Positions 22,569 to 34,605 of a stretch of DNA of 64,000 nucleotides are shown here, piece after piece; within the stretch, counting starts at the first letter, position 1; every line of letters starts with the position of its first letter. Made by a program: the position numbers and the translations under genes. Source of the stretch: Botryosphaeria dothidea (Eukaryota; Ascomycota; Dothideomycetes; Botryosphaeriales; Botryosphaeriaceae); assembly GCA_011503125.2 (NCBI GenBank), contig WWBZ02000016.1, forward strand, positions 4,216,001 to 4,280,000, written 5' to 3'. A model generated the notes under the pieces. The model saw only the letters and a list, made by a program, of their open reading frames with translations, did no database searches and was not told the DNA's origin.

Positions 22569-25500
22569 TGTTGCGGGTTTGCTGAGGGCGGAAGTGGGTT
22601 TCGTTGTGGTATATTAAAGGTCGAGGTGTCGAATTGGGAAGGAGGTGGATGCTGTGGTCCCGGAGGAGAGATGTGGAAGGATTTATATTAAGAGTGTGTT
22701 GGAGGAGGATGTGTCTCAAGATTACTTCGGTTGGCTGGTCGATGGAGGGCCGAAAGGAAGCAGCAGCGGGAGGTATATATGTATGTGGGAGCAGGGCAGC
22801 CTCTTGGGAAAGGGTGCGGACGGATGACGGGGTAGGCAGCACGCTTCAGCGCGGTCTGAAACCAAATTCTGGACTGTTCGCGGGATACGGGGCTTTGGCG
22901 GCAGGTATTATCATCATCAGTTGCCTGCCAGCCTTCCTCAGCGCGAGCTCAGAGAACTCAGCACAAATCGCCGCGGCGGCTGTGCGCAGGGTAGCATTTC
23001 TTGCATGGGCTAGGCTGATTGGCCGTCTGCCTCAACTCCGTGCTTTGTGGAAGCGTCTTCCGCTTCCATGATCCCGGCAGGCTCCCAGTCACTCGAAGAG
23101 GCGGCAGCCCGGGGATCCTTTACGGAGCCCGGCGGTCGTGACGTGCGTTGCGAGCCAGTCCTCGCAGCCGGCCCTCTGGTGCCCTCTGGTGCCCGCCCAG
23201 GCTGCTGGCCGCAGCGTGGCCTCTGCCCGGCCCGCAAGAGCCAGCTGGCGGTGCTCCGCCACGTCCGGCTCTCTCGCGCTCTCTCACGTGGCTGTGTGTG
23301 CGTGGGTCGCAGTGGCTTTCGAGCAGGGGCAGCAAGGGGGCGCCGCCAATCACGCGGGATGCAGGCGGAGAAGCCACGACGCGCTCACGCCTCAGGCCGC
23401 TTCGTCAGGAACAGGAATGGTATTATCATATGACTCACGCGACGGGGCGTCCATGAGGCCTGCATTACTAGTGCACCCCCCCATCAGCGCGCCCTTCACC
23501 GCCCGCGGCGCCGCTTGCTCGTTGCAGGACTGGCTGGCTGGATGCAGCGCGCGACGGGCTGGCGCCTTGCCGGCAGGGGACGGCAGCACAGCTGGCCGTG
23601 GTGCTCACCGCGCGGCCGCCGAAAGCTGCGCCCTCCCAGCCATGCAGGCGTGCCTGGCGCGGACGGGGGCCATGGCAAAGGCGACGACCCAAGGCCGCCG
23701 GAGAGGGCGGCGGCGATGGCGGCGGCGGCGGACGGGCGGCGGGCGGCCAGCCGATGGACTGGACGGCAGCGCGGGTGGTAAGACGGACCCGGTCGATAGG
23801 AGGGCGAAATTCCCGCCCGCGTAAGAAAACACGCTATGAAACAAGACGCCCTGCGCAGCGGCTGTCGCTGTGGTAAGTGGGCGGCGGGCGCCTGACTGGT
23901 AACTGGCGCCAGAGAGCCAGCGAACGGCTCCGGGGGGAAATAGGAGGCCCCCCTGCCCTGCTTGCCGGTGCCCCCAAGCGCGCATCTCAAGGCTGCGCAG
24001 TTGCTCGCGCGCGCCCACGACCGCAGACGGAATTGTTCGAGAAGCTGCTTCCACGCGCATCCGGTCTAGGCCCTGCTGCCCATCCATCGGCCGTTCGTGC
24101 TTTGCCTCGAGCGCGCGCCTACTCTTGTTGCAAGCGCAGCTACCTACCCGCGCCCGCGCTGCGCTGTCACCACCTCTGACAGACGTGTCTCAACCTCCGC
24201 TACTCGCCCTGCGGCATGCCCACCCACGCCTTCCGGCGCGCCAGAGCATCCAATCGACCCTCGCTCGGCCTGCTCTGTCGCATCGTGGAAGCCCCGGCCG
24301 CCCTTCCGCGAGATGGCGCTGCGGACGGCGCTGATGAGATGATTCCACGTCTGCCCACACGCCGCGCCATCAGGTGACCACCAATCAAGCACCAGAGCAC
24401 CAGAGCACCCCCGGCCCCTGAGGCTGCGAGTCGCGCATGAGATCGTCATGAAACCATTTCAGCAGCGTTATGAGATGAAGACGGCCATAATAACAAGACG
24501 CTTCTTTACAACGTGGCGTATTGACCGCAGCCGCCCTCTCTGGGCGCGCGTGGCCGAAGCTCGGCGGCCCCGGCGCAGGGCTGGCCGCACCCCTTCCCAC
24601 TGCGGTAGGGGTGTTACGCGTATGCGCTTGATTCATCGTCGGCCGCTCGCTGATCGGCGGGCAATGAATCGGAATAAGATCCCACCCCTGACGATCGTGT
24701 TCGATCAGCCGCCCGCTGGGGGAGCAGCGCGGCGAGGAAGACGCCAGAGTGGGATTGAAGACACGCGGCGGTCGGCAGCGACAACCAGCCTGAACCACCA
24801 TGGTTCACGCCGGGGGGATCCAATTATAGCAGAATCCCGACCAAAAGCGACAGCTCACGGCTAGGCCTTCCGCCCCGATTCGGCCATGCTAGCGACGAAA
24901 AAGTGTACTCGTAGCATTCTCCTAAATCGCGCCGCTTCCCACACGAGAAGGGGGCGCGCCGGGATGCTCCCTCGAGAGGCCGGGCGGGAGTCTTACCATC
25001 ACTTAACCTTTGCACCTCTCGAGTCCAGCAAGCGTCCCAAGAGCCCGTATGGTCTTACGCGTACAGAAGAGCCTTTTTTTCCGTACGGACAATTCGAGAC
25101 CCTCTCACTCGCGATCTCAGTCTGCTCAATGCTCGCTTCGGGGGTGCGCGGTCCAGAATTGAAGGGCTGACGATGATGCTCTGTGTTTCTGAGAATAGAG
25201 CATGATGATGCAATCGTGCCATCCGCACCCCACAGGAAGCATGCCTCGCTTCAGAACCTGCCACAGTTTGTCAGGCAACCCGCCTTCACGCTAAAATAAG
25301 GTCTCTCCCGCAACGCGTCGCACGCCGTGAACGAAAGCAAAGCCTCGTGGCCGAAAAAAAAAAATCTGTTGGGATGGCGACATCTCTCTTGCACTTCCGG
25401 TCGGGAGAGGAGGCCTTCATGCCCACGGCCCGCTCTCGTCCCAGCAGCGGCAAAAGTAACACCACGACAAGCATGCAAGCAAGCAAGCAAGCAATAAGGG

Positions 25501-26055
25501 GACATCCGTTGCGCGCGGCAGTTACTCGTATCAGCCAGCCGCAAAGCCGCGCGCCATACGCCACAAGGGTCCGGCCCAGCATCAGGGTACTCGGGTTGAG
25601 ATGGCTGCAGGCTCTTCCCTGCCAGCCGGCACCCTCGTCGAAGAATGACGTTAGCGGCATCCGGCTCTCCGCCAGCTGGGTGGTAAGTTGCGCCTCCTTT
25701 TTTCCTCTGTGTTCTTTTTTAGCCTTTCTGTCACCCTGGGCAACCTTAATCGCAAGCCGTGGCTTGCTTTAGCGGCCGCCTTCTAAGGGGCATGCTCTCA
25801 CGCAACCCGTGCGACTGCGCCGACAATGTGGCCTTCCACTTCTGGTTACCTGCAACCTTCGAATATCGCGAGATATTGATAAGCAATTTACTATACACTG
25901 TCGATTCCGATCCGATGCTCCTTGTCCGACCAAGCCCAAAAATAGAAGGAATAAAGCATGCTATCAAGACGATGCCAGGCGATCGAAATTTCGACTCTGA
26001 AGTGTCCAAGGGAGAGACAAAACTTAAGAGATTCAGCATCTTGCGATAATCGGCG
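22569..26055. other. Gene-poor stretch, part 2
   Basis: Nearly 3.5 kb without a supported gene. 23.1-24.7 kb is very GC-rich, which creates long frames in several phases at once (for example 228 codons at 23138-23824); they overlap each other on both strands and show no domain. 24.8-26.0 kb is less GC-rich. A short AAGC run occurs near 25475-25492. It may be a long regulatory region or hold non-coding transcripts. Confidence 0.4.
22682..22687 (-). promoter_or_regulatory. TATA box candidate of the 47-codon ORF
   Basis: TATAAA on the minus strand, 114 bp before the ATG. A second TATA-like run (ATATATAC) is about 90 bp further upstream. Confidence 0.35.
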
Positions 26056-28186
26056 CTACTGTACGCCACTGTAGTTAGCGCTCGCATCCCCCGTTTGCGG
26101 CAGCAGGCCCTGCTCCACGACCGCTCCGGGGGGTGCATAGCCCCCGAGATTGGTCACCCCGGCCGCCACCTGCTGCCAGAAGTCGCAGACAGGCTTCGAG
26201 TTTTGCTCGTCCTCGATAAAGGAGAATCCTAATGCACCGACGTTGAGCACGTTCCCGAAAAACTCGCCGCTGTTCTCGACCTCAGACCACTCGACCGTCG
26301 CCGGCAAGCTCAGCTTCTTGCGGAACGTGTTTGGGTCGCCGGCCCGCGAGAGCGAGACGAGGTAGCTCTGGTAGCCCTGGTTCAGGACTCCGGTACTGTT
26401 CAGCGGGTTCGATGGAGGGTCGGGCAGGAAGAAGGTCGGGATCAGGTCGGTTCCGTGCAGCGCCGGTGGCACGGCGTACTGCATGTTCCACACCTTGGTA
26501 CCCGACCCTGTCAGAAGAGCGTCGGCAGCGAATCTCACGTTACAAACGAGCCGGCTGCCGGAGATCACATCATGCAGGCGCGACGTCTGCAAGACATAGT
26601 CCGAGTACTGCTTCTCAATGACCTCCGGAACGCCTGGCGTCGGGAATGCGTATTTCAGGTAGGCTCCGAACCGTTCAGGCGTGGTCACGTTTGTGTCGGT
26701 GAAGATGAGAGCCTCGTCCTCGACATGGGACAGGATGACACTCTCCAACCCTTTCCAGAAGTTGCCCGACGCCAATTCCAGGGCCGCCACCTGTCGCACA
26801 AATGACCCGTCCGCAGAGACCTGAAAAGCAGTACGCCCGCTGTACGGCTGGACCGTTCCGGCATCGTTGGCGGCCTTGAGAGCCTCCGGCGAAGCTTGCC
26901 TGAGGCACGAAACATCCTTGCCGGCGCAGCCAGCGTCGGATAAAAATTTCTGGGTCTGGTTCTCCAGCGTCCCGCGTCTGTCCCACGAGAAGTCAAATGC
27001 CGGGCTCTGCAGCAACAGCCTTTTGAACAGAGGGTCGACGGTTCCGCCACCGGCAGTCAGCAGGTGGAATAGACAGCCAGCTCCCGCAGACTCGCCCCAT
27101 GCAGCTACATTGCCCGCATCGCCACCCAGCAGACCGATGTACTGCTGTGTCCAGTTCAGCGCCGCGTGGATATCGTGCAGGCCCGCATTAGGCAACCCTT
27201 CCTGCTCCATGGTGACACCGGCAAGCCATCCGTACGCGCCGACACGGTAGTTGGAGGCGACGTAGATCACGTTGTTGTTGGAGACGCTGACGAGGCCTTT
27301 GCCGGCGTACATGTCTTTGCTGCCGAGCACGTATGCACCCTTTACGCTAAATTTAGCGGCGAAGAAAAAAAAAGTCGACCGGAGAGGCGTCAGCTACTCA
27401 CGCCATATATCCAATGGATGACCGGCAAGTTGGTGGCATTGCCGCGCACCGCCGCACCCGGTGCGTACACGTCGAGATACAGGCAGTCTTCCGACTGAGG
27501 CCCCAGGAGCGCGCCCGCCTCCCCGAGGGGCGCGCCTATCCCCGTCTGGACGCACGAGGGCCCATAGGACCCATCGGCGAGCGTGTCATTGGGCGGCGGT
27601 GGCGCAGGTGCGCGCCAGCGCAGATCGCCAACGGGCGGCGCAGCAAAAGGTATGTTCTTGAAGACGTAGATCTGGAAGGGAAAAAGAAAAAAAAGGTTCT
27701 TTGATCAGCCCAGGGGGGTCACCAAGGAGTGGGGGGAACGACTGAGATCGAACAAGAAGGGGAAGGAGGATGTGATGGGGGAGTGTAGTGCGAATAGGGT
27801 TTGTGTGGGTGGGCCTGTCCAAAAAGGCAGGCTCGTCGGGATCCACTCTTGCCTAATCCGGTAAGAAGGGGCGGTGCCAGGGAGTGCGCGAGAACCCGAG
27901 GACCGTTGGCCCAGCACCGGACCGCGGGCCGGCCACGGTGCTAGCCCCAAGATTCCGGCGTGGGGCGACGAGCAAGTGGGGAAGCACTTACGTCGCGAGT
28001 CGCGTCGTAGCTGTTTGCCTTGACCTGCTGGTACGGCAGGTCAAGAACGGGCAGGACATCTTCCCCCCGGTGCTCCAGCCTGATGCCTGGTGCTCCTGAG
28101 ACTCTGTGCGAGGAGAGCGGAGACGCACCCACCGGGTGCGACGTAAACAAAAGAGTGAGGAAAGCGAGGGTGGTGGTGGGTAGCAT
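26056..28186 (-). CDS. Secreted type-B carboxylesterase/lipase
   Basis: Minus-strand exons 28186-27992, 27671-27402 and 27339-26056 (introns 320 and 62 bp, both phase 0) encode 582 residues. A signal peptide is read at residues 1-20 (hydrophobic LAFLTLLF core, Ala-Ser after it). Family landmarks in order are FKNIPFAAPPVG, SEDCLYLDVYAP, the oxyanion segment IYGGAY, the nucleophile S239 in GESAGAG, and the His motif HGTDLIPTFF. The enzyme should hydrolyse carboxylic esters outside the cell; substrate choice is unknown. N-glycosylation sites (NVT, NST, NYS) fit secretion. The first intron is unusually long and could hide a small exon, but the splice join reads through as SYDATRDIYVFKNIPF, which is family-typical. 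Confidence 0.9.
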
Positions 28187-28330
28187 GGCTGCCGTCACGT
28201 GTTGTTGGCCCTGGCGTCTTGAGTGGTGGGTTCACTTCCAAAGGCCTCTCTACAACAAATGAATGAATTGAAGTTGATTGTTCTCTTGGATGCAGCTGTG
28301 CTCTAGAGCGTCTCTCGGAGATCCGCACTG

Positions 28331-28336
28331 TTTATA
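28331..28336 (-). promoter_or_regulatory. TATA box candidate of the carboxylesterase gene
   Basis: TATAAA on the minus strand, within CATATAAACAG, about 145 bp upstream of the start codon. Confidence 0.45.
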
Positions 28337-29664
28337 TGGCAAGTCCACACACAGCTCTTGCCCTTCTCCTCCCAACACCTCGGCTTTCTCCCCAGTACAG
28401 CACAGCCAACATAGCAGCCTTGTTTCGTAGATCAATCCAGAATCCGGTCAAGCCCGTCCACCTCTAGTCCTCTTATAAAACTGTGAACCTCGGCTCATCG
28501 TTGCCATCAGCTTGTGGACGAGAAACAAGGCAGCAGCCGTACTAGCAGACAATAGGAGAAAAGGGACCAAGGCGGAGACGGGCGGCCGCGGCTAATCGTG
28601 AGAAGAACAAATGCGGGTGGGGACGGGACAAAGTAGGTATAGGAGACCGTTTTAGCGGCGACATGGCAGTACCGTTGCGCTGGATCCCTCGCTGACGATC
28701 ATCAGGCACTCCACCACACCCACACCTTTTTCGTCCCGAACTCGGCCTTGTGATGCGCCGCAGGGGTCTTTGCTGCTACTGCCTTCTGGATCGGCAAGCC
28801 GAAACGGTTGTTCTCCCTAGACAAAAGATCTTCCTCTTTCTTTCGCTGTCCGCGGCAAATGGTGTGTGAGGTCGTGGAGGACTTGCATTGTGGTATCGGA
28901 TGCTGGCTGCCGCATCTGCGTGCCGTCACGTTTTTGCCCGTTCCACTGACAGCGGCCGGCTGATGAAAGGATGGTTTTGTGAGTTGGCCCGACACCAATG
29001 CCCGCAAAACAAGCATACATTGAGCAGTTGGCGTAAGTGTCACAAGAATGGGAGGTCAACGAGGCAGCCAGAGCTGCGAATCCGAATACGATTCCAGGTA
29101 ACGAAGCAGCACGTACTCGGAAACTTGGCAAACAGTGGAGATGTTTAATGACTTTCTGGCGCGGACAAATGGCAGTGAATATCGCTGCTCGCGCGCCGAG
29201 GCTCATGCAAGGAACGGGGCGTGCAATGCAGGTCCAGATGCGGGGGAAATGAAGTGGGAGCGGCTGCGGCTGCGGTCGATCACTCGTCACACGAGTTGAC
29301 GTGCGCTCCAGGCCAGCTGCTTGACGTTGACTGGAAGCTGACCTATCAACGGAAAGCTAAATAGATTGCTCAGCAGGTCTGTCACTGCGCAACTCGCTGC
29401 CCGAGAAAGCCGAGTTGTGCGGGTACCAAGGGTTTGACGTGCAGGTGCCTCGTTTGACATGTCTCGATGCGGTAATGTAGGTCTGGGGTAAATGGATGCT
29501 CGTGCACGCGCATGCGTGGCTTGGTGAGACGGTGGTTGATTCTGCTGTTAGTTTGTGTGTCAAGAAGTGATGGCGTAAGAGGCCTTTGTTTACTTCACAC
29601 GTTGACTCCAAGCACTTTGAAGCTGTTTCCGAATCAAATCGTTTGATTCAACAAATATTGGGCA
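28337..29664. other. Intergenic, no gene supported
   Basis: Upstream region of the carboxylesterase gene followed by sequence with only short, unsupported frames. A perfect 8-bp palindrome with 3-nt centre (29631-29649, GAATCAAA...TTTGATTC) sits just before repeat copy B. Confidence 0.4.
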
Positions 29665-29890
29665 TACCGAGGGTTGCTGCAGCCGAGGATTAGTGACTAA
29701 TGCAATATTTTCATGAACAAGCCAGATAGGTAAATTTTAAATTGTTATAAGGATTCGAAGCATTCATCCGGATAGTTTGGTTACTAGGAATATGGTATAC
29801 TTACGTCCGAACGAATGCTTCAACTATCCAGAAAGCTATATTAAAGGCCATTGCCGCTAACCGCCGGGCCGAAACACCCCTCTGTAGTCT
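29665..29890. repeat. Dispersed hairpin-containing repeat, copy B
   Basis: Diverged second copy of the repeat at 2435-2650. Its hairpin arms are 29751-29775 and 29803-29829, sharing GATTCGAAGCATTCATCC and its near-complement. Downstream it shares the CTAACCGCCGG motif (GCTGACCGCCGG in copy A). This copy is much richer in A and T; most differences in the alignable core are C/T or G/A changes. Limits are approximate. Confidence 0.65.
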
Positions 29891-29956
29891 ATGAGTATTT
29901 GCAAGTTAAGAAACCAGGGGCCCGTGGACATTCCTTAGCAGGTCGAACTATCGTAC

Positions 29957-32213
29957 TCAGCTTAGGGTAGCCGCCGTTTCCATCAGTCGATGGACGTCAT
30001 GCGCATGGCTCGGGCAGCGGCAGCAAACCTTTACTGAAGACTGCGCACGGGCAGGTAAGGCTCGTTCAGTGTTTCCTCCTGTCCCATCCTCTTCCGCGTC
30101 TAGGACCACGTCCATCAACTCCAAGCCGCCACCAGTTATTAACCCCTTTTCGGTAAGGCCTAGATCTGGCACAGCCGCAAGTCCCACGAAGCTTGCTATG
30201 AGATAGGGGGCACGCATGGTACACCCGAGTACTTTGCTGACCTTCTCGTCAAGCGCCAGGGAATCATCCCGAACATCTTCCCATGGCGCCGACGACATGC
30301 ATCCCGCGATGTCTAGCTTGACGGCACCCAAAAGCTCTCCCGCACACACGGCGACGAAGCCACCACCGAGCACTGATATAGCTCTCACAGCTGCCGCAAT
30401 CTCCGAGTCCGAAGTTCCTATGACGACAAGGTTCTGGTTCTCGCAATTTGTCGTGCAGGCAATTGCACCGCGTCGGAGCCCAAAACCACGAACGAAGCCG
30501 ATGCCGCGGTTTCTTGTGTGGTGGTGTCGGTCGATGACTACGACTTTGAGAATGTCTCTGCTGATGTCAGGAAGCAGCTCACCCGGCTGTGCTGATGATG
30601 CAGGGAGATTGGCATGGAAGGCGCGCTTAAAGTAGCCATCGTACATCTCCATGGCTTGAACCCAGGCCGAAGTTTGACCCACTCTAGGGAAAACGTGGAA
30701 GGCGGAGGGCTCAAAAAAGTGTGGACTGAAGTGTACAGTGTTCAGCGTAAAGTCGGGTATTGGGTCCTTGTTCGTGAATAGCGCTTTCTTGTTGCGGGCC
30801 GCAATCTGGCCATTGACAATTACGATTTCCGGTCTCGTTGCATTCGTCAAACACAATTTCGCAAGAGGGGGTGCTTGGGCCTTACCGTGCTTCCTCCAAG
30901 TTATCCAGAATCAACAGGTCTGCCACCTTTGCCGGAGTAACGCTGCCGAGTATATGATCAAGCCTATAGTAAGCTGCAGGGTTGAGGGTGGCCATCCTGT
31001 ATGCTTGAAGTACCGGCACCCCGAGACGGATAGCCTCTCGAACATGATGGTCGATATGGCCGGATGCATCCAAATCTTCGCAAAGCTTATCATCAGCACA
31101 AAAGGAGATGTGATTGATACCGTCCTTGTAAAGCTCGAAGTTGCTGAAAACCGAGGGAATGTTTGAATTCATGCTCCCGCTCATTACCGTAAGCATCATT
31201 CCAAGACGAAGTCTCTCTATCACATCAGCTGGTCTATGCGCATTGTGGTCGTCACCGATGCCTCCCTGCATGATAAGGCTTAGCCATGAGATCTACATTA
31301 AATACGCGTATCTCTCAAGAAAACAGGGGCGACGTGTGCACGGGAAACGCACTGCAGCGTAGGCCCATAACGGTTCGTTTTGTAGAAGCGCTGTGTGGCC
31401 TGTGATACGCTTACCCGCATGGAGGGCTGATGCCTGCTTTTGAGCAGAGGCAAGGTCCAGAGAAAATGGGTTGGACTCGCCCAGAGTAGCAGCTTCGCTT
31501 CTTGAGACCCTCTCACAGATCTCGGATGTAGAGACAGAGGTTCCGCCCAGTTCAATTTCGGGAGGGCTCATTGGCACCTTATGAGATACCTGGCGAAATA
31601 TGCGCAGAGGTGTTGACGTGGTACCTGTTCATGCGGCGCTTTGGTCAGCAGCGGCATTTTTCATGCAGAGATTGGCGTATTTCGCATACCCATGAAGTCC
31701 ATGCCGTCGCCGCCCAGAACCTAAAATTTTACTTCGGTCATTTCAAGGTCGATTTGATAGGAGCTTCATCTTAAATATCCTTCCCGCGCTGGGGATTCGT
31801 CACGACCGACTTACGTTTGCAATGCAGTTTGCATCGGCCAGAACACATGTTGTGCCCCTTGGGACGCTGAGGCGGGCCAGTTCGCCGGGAACCAGCTTGG
31901 TGTATTCTATGTGAATGTGAGCATCAATGAACCCGGGAGAGATGTATTTTCCCAAAGCGTCAATCTCGAGCTCTGCTCTCGGGAAATGACCCCAGGGCGT
32001 GATGGCGGCAATATGGCGACCGGAGATAATGACATCTCTCTCCAATAGCTCTCCAGTGTGCAGAGCGAGGATCTTGCCGTTGCGAATAATGGCGGATGGC
32101 TTGAGGGAGCCCCGGGCGACAAGGCGCAAATCGAGCAGCTCTTGGACTGAGATGGAAAGATGAGAAGCAGTGGAGTTGGAAGGGTGGACGGGTGGATGCT
32201 CGTTTGACGCCAT
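29957..32213 (-). CDS. Bacterial-type adenine deaminase (amidohydrolase)
   Basis: Minus-strand exons 32213-31815, 31720-31690, 31624-31353, 31265-30886 and 30833-29957 encode 652 residues. The order of motifs follows bacterial Ade (COG1001) rather than the Aah1 family of yeast: TGELLERDVIISG, the metal site FIDAHIHIE (H99, H101), GTTCVLADANCIAN, GHTALLQNE, DDHNAHRPADVIERLRLGM, FCADDK followed by SGHIDHHVREAIRLGV, and ADLLILDNL. The C-terminal Ade domain is seen as IDRHHHTRNRGIGFV and AVPDLGLTEKGLI. The enzyme converts adenine to hypoxanthine and ammonia. Exon 2 is only 31 nt, and intron 4 ends in the rare acceptor CGAG, so the exact model needs checking; the C-terminal tail beyond about residue 610 is not family-like. 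It is divergent from an NCS1 transporter. Confidence 0.88.
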
Positions 32214-32595
32214 GTTTGTGCGGGGCGGCCAGTGCAGCGCTCCTCGTTCGTCCGGACTCTTGCAACTTCAACAACAACAACCTGTTCAAACCATAATGAT
32301 CATCTTGCGGGCTGACAAGAGTCTTCAAAAAGCGCAAGGAACATCGTCTGAGCCCTGCATTTGCCAGTAGCCGCCCAAAGCACGTTATTTCACGTCAGAT
32401 CACAAGAATGGGGTAGCACGCTGATAACGTCGGTCGCACGACGCGCCCTTGCGGAACTATGCGTGGGGAGATGCGGAGTCCAGTGGGGATGGTCCAGATA
32501 AGCGCTCTTGCTACTGTCTGGACCACCGGCTAAGGGGAGAGACATCGCGCCGCGAGAAAGTCGCCATTTCGACCGCCCATCGCTATTCATCAGCC
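32214..32595. promoter_or_regulatory. Bidirectional promoter of adenine deaminase and NCS1 transporter, two GATA sites
   Basis: 382 bp separate the two start codons. TGATAA at 32422-32427 and AGATAA at 32496-32501 both match HGATAR, the site of AreA/NIT2-type nitrogen regulators. That would fit induction of a purine uptake and deamination pair when preferred nitrogen is scarce. Confidence 0.5.
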
Positions 32596-34421
32596 ATGTC
32601 GAGGTCTGATGAAAAGGGCATTGCATCTGCATCGACAAACAATGCTGACGGTTTACCCGGGAGTTCAGCATCGCTACACCCCAGCTCTGCCTGGAAGAGG
32701 CTTCGACAAAGGGTAGAATTGCCTGTCAGTCAGAGCTCTTTCGCCCCGAGCAGCGGATGGAGCAACGCAGACCTGGATCCTGTACCGTTCGAGCAGCAGA
32801 CATGGCTCACTTACAACTTTGTGACGTACTGGATTTCAGATGCCTTCGCCGTTTCCAATTGGCGTATCGGCAGCTCTCTCATCGCTATCGGCTTATCCTG
32901 GAAATTGTCTCTTGCTGCTGTTGCCATCGGAAATCTCGTTACGGCTTTCGTGGTGACCTACAACGGACTGATAGGAGCGCGTCTTCATATCCCATTCACC
33001 GTCCAGGCTCGCTCTGCATTCGGCTTCTACTTCTCCTACGTCATGGTTGTCTTCCGAGTTGTCATCTCGATCTTCTGGTATGGAATCGGTACATATACGG
33101 GAGCCGAGTGCATTCAGTCAATGCTGTATGCTATTTGGCCGTCGTTTCGATCACTGCCAAATCACCTTCCGGAGTCAGCAAACATCACCACCGGATTCAT
33201 GGTCTCATATGTCATCTACTGGATCATCTGCTTGCCATTTCACTACATACCTGCCCATCATCTTCGGTGGTTCTTCACCTTCAAGAGCGTGGTTTCTCCA
33301 ATCGCAGGCTTTGCGATCATCGGCTGGTGAGCAGTAGAACGACAAAACCATCCATCCAAGCCCTGGCTGACGTTTTTAGGATTGTCAAAGCAACAGGAGG
33401 CGGCAATGCAGTGTTCCAGTATGGCAACCAGTCTCGGGGATCTTCCCTCGGGTGGGCGTTCATGAACGGAGTCAATGCGATGATTGGAAATTTCGCAACA
33501 CTTGGTACTGCCCCTGCTTCATCCCGCCTGGACTACAAGCTGAAATCTTGGCTAGGTGTGAACATGAATGACTTCGCGCGCTACTCTCGCAACCCGCAAA
33601 GTCCGTACATCCAAATCTTGGTTATTCCTGTAGTTTTTACAATCATGATGCTCTTCGGTATCATTGGGGCCAATGGCTCGAGGCTGATCTATGGTGAGGT
33701 TTTGTGGGATCCACTTATGATTGTCGACAAGTGGACGTCACCAGGTGGACGTGCAGCGGCCTTCTTCTGTGCCTTGGCATTCTTGATAGCGAGTATCGGG
33801 ATCAACATCTCGGCAAACAGTATTTCTGTTGCCGTCGATCTGAGCACGCTGTTCCCGAGGTACCTGAACTTGCGGAGAGCGCAGTATGTTTGCGCAGTAA
33901 TCGGGGCGTGGGCAATGACGCCATGGTAAGGCAGCATACCCCCATGTCACGAGACGGAGAGGCTAACACGCACGTGTGTGTTCTCTTGTAGGAACATCCT
34001 GGCATCAGCCGAAACGCTGATCAACTTCATGAATGGCTACTCAGTATGGCTCGCGCCTATCTCGGGCATACTGATATCGGACTACTACCTCGTCCATGGG
34101 CGAAGAGTGAACGTACCGGAGATGTACCGGCCGCACGGCATCTACTCGTACGAGCGATGGGGCACCAACTGGCGGTCTGCCGTTGCGTTTGTTGTAGGCT
34201 TTGCTCCGCTGCTTCCAGGCTTTGCAAAGAGCGTGACTTCGAGTGTAGACGTGAGTGATGGGGCACAGCGGCTGTACTACCTTGGGTACTGGTACGGCTT
34301 TCTGTCCAGCTCCAGCTTGTACGTCTTGCTGAGCAAGATGTGGCCGCCGAAAAGTCGGTGGACCGGCAAGGCGATCGACGCGTCTTTGCGAGAGGACGAG
34401 ACTGTGAGGGCGTCATTCTGA
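32596..34421 (+). CDS. NCS1 family nucleobase transporter (Fur type)
   Basis: Four exons (32596-33326, 33380-33504, 33556-33925, 33992-34421) encode 551 residues with about 12 membrane segments. Fungal Fur-branch marks are WSNADLDPVPFEQQTW before TM1, YNGLIGARLHIPFTVQARSAFG, the NMNDFARYSRNP motif and ISGILISDYYLVHGRRV. Members of this branch carry uracil, allantoin, uric acid, uridine or purines into the cell with protons. The adenine deaminase next door suggests a purine base, by inference. The ATG at 32596 is the first in frame. Intron 2 is 51 bp, a multiple of three without a stop, so its retention would add 17 residues; skipping it restores the conserved NFATLGVNMNDFARY. Confidence 0.88.
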
Positions 34422-34605
34422 GGCGGAAGAACGGGAGGATGCAGATAGTTGTTGTGAGGACAGGTGTGGCTGAATGGAAAACGGGCTACCGAATGGGGCA
34501 AGGGACGCGCGGATAATTTCCGGCAGGCGCGACACACTTTGGTGAAATCCAGTGCCGCGAGTTTCGCGACCCCACAGCGACTGTGACCGCAACCACACCG
34601 CAGCC

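Noticed and set aside
23138..23824. 228-codon plus-strand open frame and several overlapping frames on both strands
   Set aside because: The DNA is very GC-rich, so stops are rare in all phases; the frames overlap each other, have no domain, and are rich in Arg/Ala/Gly as chance frames in such DNA are.
13225..28186. Sugar transporter and esterase as part of a metabolic gene cluster
   Set aside because: They are separated by housekeeping genes (HAD, SDH2, Par32-like) and a gene-poor block, with no backbone synthase or pathway transcription factor.
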